Shown piece after piece: positions 16,832 through 25,248 of a DNA stretch of 64,000 bases. Made by a program: the position numbers and the translations under genes. This stretch comes from Anaerolineae bacterium (lineage in GTDB: Bacteria > Chloroflexota > Anaerolineae > Aggregatilineales > Phototrophicaceae): positions 1 through 64,000 of the forward strand of contig JAJEBE010000045.1 of the NCBI GenBank assembly GCA_022822545.1. Direction: 5' to 3'. A model generated the notes under the pieces. The model was not told the origin of the DNA. It worked only from the letters and a program-made list of their open reading frames with translations, and did not search any database. Positions within the stretch are counted from its first letter, which is position 1. The number at the start of each line of letters is the position of its first letter.

Positions 16832-17701
16832 TTATCTCCCACCCATTCCGCTGAACGTGATGCCTCGTATGAAATTCTTCTGGAACAGGAAGAAAAGCAG
16901 AAACACGGGCAAAGTCATCATGACGGCGTAAGCCATCTGCTGGTTAAAGCGCATCTGATAGCTGTCTTTGAAGAGGTGGATGCCGAGGGCGACGGTGAAG
17001 TTCTTGGTGGACTTAAGGTAGATCAGCGGTGTTGTGAAATCGTTCCAGTGAGTCAAGATGGACAGGATTGCTACGGTGGTTAGACCGGGCTTGGCAAGCG
17101 GCATCGCAACACTCCACCAGATGCGGAAGAAGCCAGCGCCGTCAATGCGGGCAGCGTCTTCGAGTTCGCTAGGCAAGCCCATGAAGAATTGCCGCAACAG
17201 GAAAATGTAGAAGGGATGCCCGCCGAAGAAAGCCGGTACGATCAGCGGCAGAAAGGTATTGATCCAACCGAGTTCGCGGAAAAGGATGAATTGTGGAATT
17301 AGCGTTACCATCTGCGGCAGCATCATCGTGCTAAGCATGACCATGAAGAGGACATGCCGCCCTGGAAAGCGCGCCCTCGCAAAGCCGTAAGCGACCAAAG
17401 CGCCAGTGAATACTTCGCCGATCAAGCAGAACACGACGATGATGACAGAGTTGCGCAAGAATATAAGCGTGGGAAAACGGGTGAACGAGCGCTGGTAATT
17501 CTCCAGATGAATCTCTTCCGGCGCCCATTCAATCGGCACGGCGAATTCGCGGCCGTCGGCTTTGACCGAGGTCGAAATCATGTATACCAGCGGCAGCAAG
17601 GAGAAAAGCGCCATCGCCAGCAGCGCCAGGTGAACGGGCAGTTGGCGCGCTGTTCTGCCCCTTTGATCGGGCGGGCTCAAACTGGCTGCTGTGCTAGCCA
17701 T
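16832..17701 (-). CDS. Sugar ABC transporter permease (MalG-like)
   Basis: A 289-residue inner-membrane permease with six predicted helices. The loop before the last helices reads LEDAARIDGAGFFRIWWSVAMP, the EAA motif of MalG-type subunits. The C-terminus ends FIRGITFSGMGGR. It overlaps the MalF-like gene by eight bases. Confidence 0.92.
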   Translation of the reverse strand: MASTAASLSPPDQRGRTARQLPVHLALLAMALFSLLPLVYMISTSVKADGREFAVPIEWAPEEIHLENYQRSFTRFPTLIFLRNSVIIVVFCLIGEVFTGALVAYGFARARFPGRHVLFMVMLSTMMLPQMVTLIPQFILFRELGWINTFLPLIVPAFFGGHPFYIFLLRQFFMGLPSELEDAARIDGAGFFRIWWSVAMPLAKPGLTTVAILSILTHWNDFTTPLIYLKSTKNFTVALGIHLFKDSYQMRFNQQMAYAVMMTLPVFLLFFLFQKNFIRGITFSGMGGR

Positions 17702-18614
17702 CCCGTTCCCCTTCGTAATGCACCCAGCGCCGCGCTACTCCGAATTGCGCCAACGTGATTAACAGCACGATAAGAAACAGAATCCAGGAAAGCAGCGCGG
17801 CATAACCCATGTTGAGTTCTTCAAAGCCGATGCGATAGAGATAGAGCACATACATCATGGAGGCGGTTCCGGGTCCGCCATCCGTCATGATGAAGACCTG
17901 GATAAACACTTGGAAACTGCCGATGATGCCGATGACGAGATTGAAGAAAATGGTCGGTGAGAGCAGCGGCAGCGTGACATGGCGCAGCCGTCGATACGTG
18001 CCTGCGCCATCGATTTCAGCCGCTTCGTATAGCTGTTGCGGGATATCCTGCAATCCGGCCAGGAAGATAATCATCGCGTTGCCGAACATCCAGACTGTCA
18101 TGACGATCAGCGCTGGTTTCACCAGGTGGATATCCCAGAGCCAGCGCTGCTGCGGCAAGCCCAATCCACCCATGATGGCGTTCGCCAGGCCGTTTGTCGG
18201 GCTGTATATGAAGAACCAGAGCAAGGCGGTGGCGACGATGGGGATCTGCGACGGCAGGAAAATGACGGCGCGATACAGGTTTTGCCCGACAATATTGGTA
18301 TTAAGCAGCAGTGCCACGCACAAGGCCACCAGCAGCTGCAGCGGCACAGCGAGCGCAGTGTAAAAGACGGTGTTGCCCAAGGAGGCGAAAAACGTTGGAT
18401 CCTGCGCGAGCCTCTGAAAATTGGCGAACCCGTTGAAGACGGGTGGCGTCAGAAGGTCCCATTTTGTGAACAGTAAGCCTAGGGAATAGACCATCGGTCC
18501 GGCGATGAAGATGATGAAACCCAGCAGCCAAGGCATAATGGCGAAGTACCCGTTCAGCGCCTCGCGCCGCTGCAGGGGGGAAAGTCGTCCAGAGCCGCTG
18601 ATTGCTGCGATCAT
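17694..18614 (-). CDS. Sugar ABC transporter permease (MalF-like)
   Basis: A 306-residue permease with six hydrophobic segments and the EAA loop LYEAAEIDGAGTYRRLRHVTLP. The short N-terminus (RREALNGYFAIMPWLLGFI) is typical of UgpA/LacF-type subunits. It overlaps the hydrolase stop by four bases. No ATPase is encoded in this operon, so a shared MsmK-type ATPase elsewhere must power it. Confidence 0.92.
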   Translation of the reverse strand: MIAAISGSGRLSPLQRREALNGYFAIMPWLLGFIIFIAGPMVYSLGLLFTKWDLLTPPVFNGFANFQRLAQDPTFFASLGNTVFYTALAVPLQLLVALCVALLLNTNIVGQNLYRAVIFLPSQIPIVATALLWFFIYSPTNGLANAIMGGLGLPQQRWLWDIHLVKPALIVMTVWMFGNAMIIFLAGLQDIPQQLYEAAEIDGAGTYRRLRHVTLPLLSPTIFFNLVIGIIGSFQVFIQVFIMTDGGPGTASMMYVLYLYRIGFEELNMGYAALLSWILFLIVLLITLAQFGVARRWVHYEGERDG

Positions 18615-20044
18615 GATCGGTCCGCAATCTCCTCAAACGTTACAAGGCGAAAGGTAGCTGCGCCGCCGCTGACAAATACGCCCCAACTATCGCCCTTGAT
18701 GTCATAAATTCTCGTGCTCAAGGCGACCAATTCTCCAGCGTAAACCAGCAGACAATCACCATCGAGCACCACCTGCAATGTAAACTCTTCCCCAAACGTC
18801 AGGTTCAGCGGCCGCTCAATGACAAACGAGGGATCGTTATCGCGGGGCCAAAATGGACCGTCGCCCTCTTTGGGCCAACGGTCAAAGACGATGCGCCGAC
18901 GCCTCGGTTCTATCCGTAGCTGATAATAGGCTTCCAGATCGGCATCGGCGCGTAGAAGCAGACCGCAGTCCTGTGTTCCCGGGGTGATATCAATGTTGAT
19001 TTCGATAAATGCGGCGCAGGGCAAGTTGCTCATGTTCCGCCAGGTGAATTGATCCGCGCTCTCCAGCGTAACCTCGGGCATGACGTCGCGTTTCGCAGCA
19101 GACTGGGAGTTGAGGGCGTTTTTGATCTCGCCTGGGAGCCGTGTCTGCAAATTGCCGGCAGTGTCCTGAACCAATTCATGTGCAACCAGGTTACCGCCCC
19201 ATTCCCACCGGCCGCTATCGGTTTCGCGTTCGCGCGTGGCTAACCAGCCCAGCAGAAAATGCCGATCGCCGCCTGATATCGTCTTCGCCGCGTAAAAGCC
19301 CCGGCCGTCGAGAAAGTCATGATCTGCAGTGGTCCAAGGCCCCTCAATGCTGCGACTGCGGCGGTAACGCGTGCCATAGCCATTGTTGAAGGTGGAGTAT
19401 ATGAGGTACCACCAATCGCCGATCCGCAACAGATCGGGGCATTCCAGGTTGAAATACTGATTTGGGGACCAGATTGGCTCGGCCAGTCTCCACTCGCACA
19501 GGTCTTCCGAGACGGCGCGGGCGATGCAGCCACGACGATTTGTCGCTCCTGTCTTATGCCGCGCTACAAACAGCATCCAGTATTGCTCCGCGGCCGCGTT
19601 CCAGAAGACAAAGGGATCACGCCAGTCGTCCATTTCGTAGTGTTCGAGGTCGGGCAACAAGACGAAATCAAGATCTTTTGTCCAGCTGTGCAGGTCGGTG
19701 GAAGAGGCGCGCATGATCACCTGGGAGACTGCGCCGCTGCTATGCCGATGGTGATTGTGGCCGGTGTAATAGAGATGAAAGAGGCCGTCTTTTTCGATGA
19801 TGCTGCCGGTGTATACAGCGAGATCGCGCTGGCCCATCTCGCCGCGTGGCAGGGCGACGCCGTGATTCTCGTAAGTGACGAAGTCTTGAGTTGTAAGATG
19901 CGCCCAATCCGTATCCGGCACAGGGCTGTCCGGGTTGCGCGGATCATGCAAGTAATAAATGTGATACACGCCTTCCCAAAAGAAGGGAATCACATCGCCC
20001 AGCCAGGCGTCTTCAGGTTTGTAGAACAGCTTCACAGTTTTCAA
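18611..20044 (-). CDS. GH32-like glycoside hydrolase (fructosidase type)
   Basis: About 477 residues from a TTG at 20044. This start has GGAGAGGG upstream and leaves an 83-base gap that holds a LacI palindrome; a longer open frame to 20215 would run through the operator and overlap lacI, so it is less likely. The five-bladed propeller marks are AWLGDVIPFFWEGVYHIYY (position of the GH32 nucleophile), WRDPFVFWN (transition-state Asp) and LECPDLL (acid/base Glu), with a C-terminal beta-sandwich. The first motif departs from the usual NDPNG. It has no signal peptide, so it would cleave sugars after import. Confidence 0.83.
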   Translation of the reverse strand: MKTVKLFYKPEDAWLGDVIPFFWEGVYHIYYLHDPRNPDSPVPDTDWAHLTTQDFVTYENHGVALPRGEMGQRDLAVYTGSIIEKDGLFHLYYTGHNHHRHSSGAVSQVIMRASSTDLHSWTKDLDFVLLPDLEHYEMDDWRDPFVFWNAAAEQYWMLFVARHKTGATNRRGCIARAVSEDLCEWRLAEPIWSPNQYFNLECPDLLRIGDWWYLIYSTFNNGYGTRYRRSRSIEGPWTTADHDFLDGRGFYAAKTISGGDRHFLLGWLATRERETDSGRWEWGGNLVAHELVQDTAGNLQTRLPGEIKNALNSQSAAKRDVMPEVTLESADQFTWRNMSNLPCAAFIEINIDITPGTQDCGLLLRADADLEAYYQLRIEPRRRRIVFDRWPKEGDGPFWPRDNDPSFVIERPLNLTFGEEFTLQVVLDGDCLLVYAGELVALSTRIYDIKGDSWGVFVSGGAATFRLVTFEEIADRS

Positions 20045-20064
20045 TTCACCCTCTCCAGTCCGTC

Positions 20065-20080
20065 GTGGAAAGGATTCCAC
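20065..20080. promoter_or_regulatory. LacI-family operator in front of the hydrolase gene
   Basis: A perfect 16-base palindrome-type site, GTGGAA-AGGA-TTCCAC, 21 bases before the TTG start of the hydrolase. The same arms and spacing occur at 21197-21212 upstream of lacI. LacI-family repressors bind such even-spaced palindromes. Confidence 0.75.
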
Positions 20081-20126
20081 CACCAACTGAATAAAAGCCT
20101 CTCTACTGCGCAGAATCGCGCCATTA

Positions 20127-21125
20127 TCATATAGTCCGGACTGACTCTCTCTCGATAAATGGACAAGCCATTTGTTTCTGAATCTTCTCATCGCTTCCCG
20201 ACAGGAGATACTCAATAGCGAAGCGCCCCATCATGTAAAAGGGCACCTCCATCGTTGAAAGCGGCGGGCGTAGATAGGCCGCGATAATCTCTTGGTTGTC
20301 GAAACCGATGACCGAGATGTCATCCGGAATACGGCGGTTCATTTCCTTGAGCGCATCGTATACACCCATCGCGATGCGATCTGTGCCGCAGAAAATGGCG
20401 GTAGGCGGGGTGGCCAGCCTCATGAGATCGTAAGCCTGCTGGTAGCCGCTATCTGCCCAGTCCGTGCCCTGACGCAAGTAGCGATCGCCATTAGACAAGC
20501 CGTGGTCGCGCAGCGCTGCGCGATAGCCACGCAACCTGCCTTTCGCCGCTAGTGATTCCTGGTGCAAGTTGATGAAAGCGATACGCTCGTGTCCATTCTC
20601 GATTAGGGTTCTCGTCGCCAGATATCCACCGCCATATTCGTCCGGCACGACCGACGGCAATGCTCCATCTGCAACCATGCAGTCGAGCAACACGGCCGGC
20701 AACTGATGAATTGCTGGAGGCAAAGTCACGATGCGCGGGTACATTGTCGCAAAGATGATGCCTTCGACATGCCGCTCAAGCATCAACTTTACCGCATCAG
20801 CCTCCAGTGCCGGGTTGCCTTCAGTATTGATGATGAGCAAGAGCATATCATTTTGAAAGGCGGCGTCTTGAGCGCCCTGGATCAGTTTTACGGCGTACGG
20901 GGTCGTGGCGATTTGGTCGGTGATGAATCCGAAGGTCTGCGAATTTGCCGTGCGCATATGGCGGGCGGCGAAATGCGGATGGTAATCGAGATCCGCGATG
21001 ACCGATTTGATACGCTGGCGCGTATTATCGCTGACTTTGGGGTGGCCGTTGAGAACCCGCGAAACCGTGCCGACGCCAACCTCAGCACGATCGGCGACAT
21101 CTCGTATCGTCACGCGCTTGCGCAT
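20127..21125 (-). CDS. LacI-family transcriptional regulator
   Basis: A 332-residue repressor with the N-terminal LacI helix-turn-helix and hinge (TIRDVADRAEVGVGTVSRVL, NGHPKVSDNTRQRI) followed by a periplasmic-binding-like sensor domain. In that domain GTDRIAMGVYDALKEM and PDDISVIGFDNQEIIAAYL are the usual landmarks. It is divergent from nothing and heads the hydrolase/sugar importer operon. The two matching palindromes flanking it indicate autorepression plus control of the downstream genes. Confidence 0.93.
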   Translation of the reverse strand: MRKRVTIRDVADRAEVGVGTVSRVLNGHPKVSDNTRQRIKSVIADLDYHPHFAARHMRTANSQTFGFITDQIATTPYAVKLIQGAQDAAFQNDMLLLIINTEGNPALEADAVKLMLERHVEGIIFATMYPRIVTLPPAIHQLPAVLLDCMVADGALPSVVPDEYGGGYLATRTLIENGHERIAFINLHQESLAAKGRLRGYRAALRDHGLSNGDRYLRQGTDWADSGYQQAYDLMRLATPPTAIFCGTDRIAMGVYDALKEMNRRIPDDISVIGFDNQEIIAAYLRPPLSTMEVPFYMMGRFAIEYLLSGSDEKIQKQMACPFIERESVRTI

Positions 21126-21196
21126 AAATCCTGATTCCTAAAATCGCTCAAACAAACAACAGTCTCAAACATTCATTTACTCTACTATAGGTTTCA

Positions 21197-21212
21197 GTGG
21201 AAAGCATTCCAC
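21197..21212. promoter_or_regulatory. LacI-family operator upstream of lacI
   Basis: GTGGAA-AGCA-TTCCAC, with arms identical to the site before the hydrolase gene. On the minus strand a -10-like TATAGT lies 8 bases downstream of the site, so the operator would cover the -35 and spacer of the lacI promoter. Confidence 0.75.
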
Positions 21213-21497
21213 CTACTAGCATAACGCAAGCTTAAATTCCTGTCAAACAGAACGCCGCTCTGCTAAGCCGATGCCCCTGACTCCGGAATCGCTATCGGCA
21301 CTCGCTCTACCCCTTGGTACTGATAATGAGGACTAACACTTGGTTCCGGATCCAGCTACTGGGAACGAAGGGATGCTGCTTGATCCTTGGAATCTTCAAT
21401 ATCCCGCCCATTGTATGGCAGAGTTTGCGACCATTTCAGACAGTAATTTAATGTACGTAAAAATAATCCTTTTCGCACATACTCGGATTGCTCAAGG
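21213..21497. other. Intergenic gap between lacI promoter and defence island
   Basis: About 285 bases with no open frame of interest and no recognisable RNA. It marks the junction between the housekeeping operon and the accessory island that starts with an integrase fragment. Confidence 0.4.
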
Positions 21498-21720
21498 TTG
21501 ATGCAAGTCATCATCCCGCACAGCGATCATGAGTTGGCCGGGCCGGAGGCGATCTTCGACAAAGCCGCGGCCATCGTGCTGGATACGCTGTCGCGCGCTA
21601 GTCGCCGCGTTTACCATCGGACCTACCGGGCTTGGTACCAGTTCGCCGCCGAGCACAGCTTTGATGTTATGACCCCGACACTCGACAATATTAGAGCGTT
21701 TATCCATGAAGCCGATGTCA
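21498..21720 (+). pseudogene. N-terminal fragment of a tyrosine recombinase
   Basis: The frame reads [29 protein letters not shown] then [16 protein letters not shown], which is the SAM-like core-binding domain at the start of phage-type integrases. After about residue 75 the sequence becomes unrelated and stops at 21797, so the catalytic domain is missing. It probably marks an old recombination boundary of the defence island. Confidence 0.65.
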
Positions 21721-21984
21721 ACAAGTTGCTACGCCGCGAGAAAACAAGCTTGCCAAGCGTCGCAGCAAACTTGAACCGGACTCTTGAACGCGCATAAAGT
21801 CCTTTTGTAGCGCCTTGATATAGGTTTGCAAGCGCTTTGACAATATGTAAGCAGGTGGAAAGGCTAGGAGAGTGATCAGCATCAGTTGCCAATTGATAAG
21901 CGTCAATGCTTCCGAGCGCCCTTATGACAGCCTTTTGCCACAATCCCGCGATTATCTCATTGGTGATCGCTTCCCGCTTGAGAT

Positions 21985-22175
21985 TGGCATGTAGGTCATC
22001 GCGGTCATCAACCAGGGAGGCAAAGATGACCGCGCGAGACGTCGCCAACGGCTTGCGCGCCCACCATCGATGCAGGGTCCAGGGGCAGCCGCGGCGGATG
22101 GATCTCGCGCGCTGGCTTAGTTGATTGCATCCGCGGTAAGATGACTTTGATCAATTTCTTGGCGGCGGATATATT
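21985..22175 (-). pseudogene. Degenerate N-terminus of a DUF1156 DNA methyltransferase
   Basis: On the minus strand the sequence just after the DUF499 stop encodes [10 protein letters not shown], then DAIN followed by a TAA stop and ASAR, then after a frameshift [19 protein letters not shown] and ASLVDDRDD. These are the same landmarks as the better-preserved DUF1156 start at 28663 ([18 protein letters not shown]). Homology ends near 21985. It has a stop and at least one frameshift, so it is a dead fragment. It shows that DUF1156 once followed DUF499 directly. Confidence 0.8.
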
Positions 22176-22187
22176 GAGTCCTCGCCG

Positions 22188-24770
22188 TCAGTCGTCAAAG
22201 CCGTGATCACTGAAATTCAGCGTGCGGCTGTTTTCGCTGATGGTGCGGATGGTGGCGTCGTCGAAGCCTTCGCCCTGTACACTTTCAATCTCCACCGTGA
22301 TCTTGACATCGGCGCCGGGCAAAGAGGCCAGCCGCACGATGATCTCGTCGGCGATCTGGCTGAGGTCGCGCATGGCGCGTTGCGGATCGACTTGCACCGA
22401 GCCGTAATAGCGTGTCTTGGGTCTTGGCGTGGGATCGGGATCGGGAGGCAGTGGCTTCAGATCGTTATCGTCTCCATTGTCCGGCGGAGCGGTTGGAGGA
22501 ATCACGCACTCAGCCTCCAACTGCGCTCGCGCCACATCGGGATCGACAATCAGCGCCTTGTCGTCGAAATAGAGCGTGAATCGATCACCCACCGTCAGCC
22601 CGGTATATTTGCCATCATCGTCGATGCCGGTGGCGTAAGCGAAAGCGGGAATCAGCCTGCTGACACCATCGGTGATCGTCGCTTCCAGCACGCTGCGGTC
22701 TTGAAGTCGCTCTAGGTAGCAGTATTTCGTCAACCACTCCCAGAGTGTCTTGATGCTCAGGTGATTCATAGTCTGCCAGCCGAGGGGTTCCAGCTCCATA
22801 AGCAAGTTATCGGGCGACCAGCTTTGAATCAGCCATCCGCTATTCTTGAGCTTGCGCGCCACCCGCTCCAGGAAGGGATTCTTGCCCGCGAGGCGTTCCT
22901 GGCTCAGCGCAACCGGCGCGGTCCGGTCGGGCTGCAGCGGCACGATCAGCCAACTGTAGGTTTCCTGCAGCCGTTCGTCCACCGTTTCACTTTCGCGCTT
23001 TATCGCTTCCTCGACCTGCGTGCTCTGTTGGTGATCGAGGTTCAGGACCGCAGCGTCTCGCTCGATCGACTTCCAGGCGAGATACTTGCGGATGCTGTCC
23101 GCCCATTCGAGATTGCGGACGTCGTCCGGCGCAACGAAAACCAGCATGTTGCGGTGATGGCGCGGTGAGTTGCCGCGGCTATTCATGATACTCTCAATCT
23201 CTTGCATAGCTGCGGAGTTTCTGTCGTTGCTCTTGTGTGTATGTTCCGGACCCAGCACCACAACGCGCACGCTCTGCTCGTCAGGGATTTCGGCGCTGCC
23301 TTCGGGCATGATATGCACACTGCCGAGGGCGCGCCTGTCCCATGGCTGTGCATTCAGGCGGCTGTCAACTTCTTTCAAAATCTCGTACTCGTCCATGCCC
23401 TCAGCGCGGTCTTCAGCAGTGCGGTTGACGGTGGCGCGCGTCTCGTACCAGAAGTGCCGGCCATCGTTGTAGAGATAGGTCAATTGGTTGCTCATGCGGC
23501 GCAGGGCATCGCCGAAGACGCCGGCTCGCTCACCCGGCTGCACGGTGGCCAGGTTAATCCGCGCCTCCTCGACGCCGCGAATCTGTTTGGCCGGCGAGCT
23601 GCCCATGAATATCGCACGCGCCACTCGCCGGCTGGCGCTGAACTTACCCAGCTGCTTCACCTCTTGATCGATCTGATAGGGCTTCGAGCTGGTCCCGTCT
23701 ATATCCGCAGCCACCACCGGGCTGTAATTCTGCGGCAGCAGATATTTGGTGACTTCGCCTTCGACATCTTTATTCCACATGGGGATTGATCCGGGCATGA
23801 TCATCAGCGACTGATCGCCGTCGATCCACAGTTGATGGATCACGGACGCCATCATGCGCAGTACGCCGCGTGTGCGCTGGAAGCGCTCCAGCGTCGACCA
23901 GTCTTCATATAGTCGCTCGAAGAGTTCCGGATGAATTGGATAGGCTTGCGTCATCCGGCGGCGATAATCGCCCTCGCTGACAGCGGGCGGAAAATCGGCT
24001 TTGCTGTCGCCATACATCCGATAGAAGGCGTTGACGACCGCATCCCGCGCCGGATAATCAGCTACTTCGCTGAAGAGCCGCCGCCGCACAATCTCGTAGC
24101 TCTCTTCCGCGCTGACCGGCTTCCAGACTGATTCGACGCGGCCCAGCGTATGGCGCAGCTTCTCCAAAGTCGTAAAACCGCCCTCGCCGCCAACCTCGGT
24201 CTCACTCGATGGAATCGAGACCAACAGCAGCGCGTCGCTGGCCCGCTTCACCGCTTCTGTCAGCGATTGCATGAAGGCCAGTATCGCTTCAAAGCTGCCG
24301 GCGGCTGGCGCAGGCTCGACTTTGTAGACGTTCTGTGTCAAACGCACCAACTCATCGAGGATAATCAGCGCCGGACCATGCGCTTCCAATAGCTGCACAA
24401 TTGTATCCGCGCCGGGGTTGGTGCCCTCCAGGTCGTTCTGCTCGACCAGTTCGTATGCCGGCAGCTTGCCCAGCTGATAGGCGATCTCGCCCCAGATGGT
24501 GCGCGTGCTGCATTCCGGATGCTGCCGCGGCTGCGAGACGTTGAAGCTGGTGCCGACGATGACGGCCCGCCGTGCCCGCAGATCGTCATCAAAGTCGCCG
24601 ACCAAGTTCTGGATATCGTCAAAATCGCGCAAGGCGCTCAGTTTGAAGTCATCGCCAAAAGCGTGATAAAGCGCCAGCATGCTATGCGTTTTGCCGCCGC
24701 CGAAATTCGTTTGCAGCTGCACGACCGGGTCGCCGCCTTGGCCGGTCAGCCGCTTGATGCCATTGACCAC
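22188..24770 (-). CDS. DUF499-family ATPase, N-terminally truncated
   Basis: The 860-residue frame opens with a GTG at VVNGIKRLTGQGGDPVVQL, followed at once by the Walker A region TNFGGGKTHSMLALYH and later Walker B ALIILDELVRL. These are hallmarks of DUF499 ATPases, large P-loop proteins found with DUF1156 methyltransferases in defence islands. Family members normally carry about 70 more residues before this point. Here an in-frame TGA lies seven codons upstream and the sequence beyond is unrelated. So the gene has lost its start, and expression from the GTG is doubtful. The rest, including the acidic-proline linker near 755-780, is intact. Confidence 0.85.
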   Translation of the reverse strand: MVNGIKRLTGQGGDPVVQLQTNFGGGKTHSMLALYHAFGDDFKLSALRDFDDIQNLVGDFDDDLRARRAVIVGTSFNVSQPRQHPECSTRTIWGEIAYQLGKLPAYELVEQNDLEGTNPGADTIVQLLEAHGPALIILDELVRLTQNVYKVEPAPAAGSFEAILAFMQSLTEAVKRASDALLLVSIPSSETEVGGEGGFTTLEKLRHTLGRVESVWKPVSAEESYEIVRRRLFSEVADYPARDAVVNAFYRMYGDSKADFPPAVSEGDYRRRMTQAYPIHPELFERLYEDWSTLERFQRTRGVLRMMASVIHQLWIDGDQSLMIMPGSIPMWNKDVEGEVTKYLLPQNYSPVVAADIDGTSSKPYQIDQEVKQLGKFSASRRVARAIFMGSSPAKQIRGVEEARINLATVQPGERAGVFGDALRRMSNQLTYLYNDGRHFWYETRATVNRTAEDRAEGMDEYEILKEVDSRLNAQPWDRRALGSVHIMPEGSAEIPDEQSVRVVVLGPEHTHKSNDRNSAAMQEIESIMNSRGNSPRHHRNMLVFVAPDDVRNLEWADSIRKYLAWKSIERDAAVLNLDHQQSTQVEEAIKRESETVDERLQETYSWLIVPLQPDRTAPVALSQERLAGKNPFLERVARKLKNSGWLIQSWSPDNLLMELEPLGWQTMNHLSIKTLWEWLTKYCYLERLQDRSVLEATITDGVSRLIPAFAYATGIDDDGKYTGLTVGDRFTLYFDDKALIVDPDVARAQLEAECVIPPTAPPDNGDDNDLKPLPPDPDPTPRPKTRYYGSVQVDPQRAMRDLSQIADEIIVRLASLPGADVKITVEIESVQGEGFDDATIRTISENSRTLNFSDHGFDD

Positions 24771-24843
24771 CAGATCGCCGCAACAGGATCAGGATGATAT
24801 AGAGCGAACGAAGATAGTAAACAGAAACTGACAGGTATTCTCT

Positions 24844-25248
24844 CTAATGTCGGAGCTTGTTTCTAATCCACAGAGGAATGAAACGTGCGAGAGAAATACA
24901 CTTTTCGCTGAACCTGCGAGCCCTTCTGAATCTTTCAAGAACTCGACCCTCGTCGATTTCTGATTTTGAATACTGTCGAGCCCACACCACCTTGTTGCGT
25001 CGAATCCAATAGTGTGACTGGCAATCCAAGCTCCAGTTTCCAATTGACGGTGTCAAAGAAACGGTTTTCCCGTCGAAAAGCAGTTTCCAGTCGCTGGGAT
25101 CCAAAGGCGTGACTACTTCGCTTCCACATCCACAGCAGCATCTGTGCAAAACCGTGCGAAATGGAATCGACACGTATAACACTCCGTCATCCATGGCTTC
25201 TGGAGTGTATTTGACAAATTCGAACTGGATTGAGTTTAGTTTAGTCAC
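24844..25248 (-). CDS. DUF6527-family putative zinc-binding protein of a ubiquitin-like operon
   Basis: About 134 residues from a GTG at 25248, chosen because AAGGA lies six bases upstream and the start overlaps the last codons of the E1-like gene, implying coupled translation. A longer frame begins at 25329. The core reads DGVLYVSIPFRTVLHRCCCGCG, VVTPLDPSDWKLLFDG, and SIGNWSLDCQSHYWI. The Cys cluster plus the Cys/His pair suggests one zinc site. DUF6527 proteins recur next to multiubiquitin and ThiF genes, but their activity is unknown. The basic tail (FRRARRF...IRNKLRH) could bind nucleic acid or membrane. Confidence 0.82.
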   Translation of the reverse strand: MTKLNSIQFEFVKYTPEAMDDGVLYVSIPFRTVLHRCCCGCGSEVVTPLDPSDWKLLFDGKTVSLTPSIGNWSLDCQSHYWIRRNKVVWARQYSKSEIDEGRVLERFRRARRFSEKCISLARFIPLWIRNKLRH

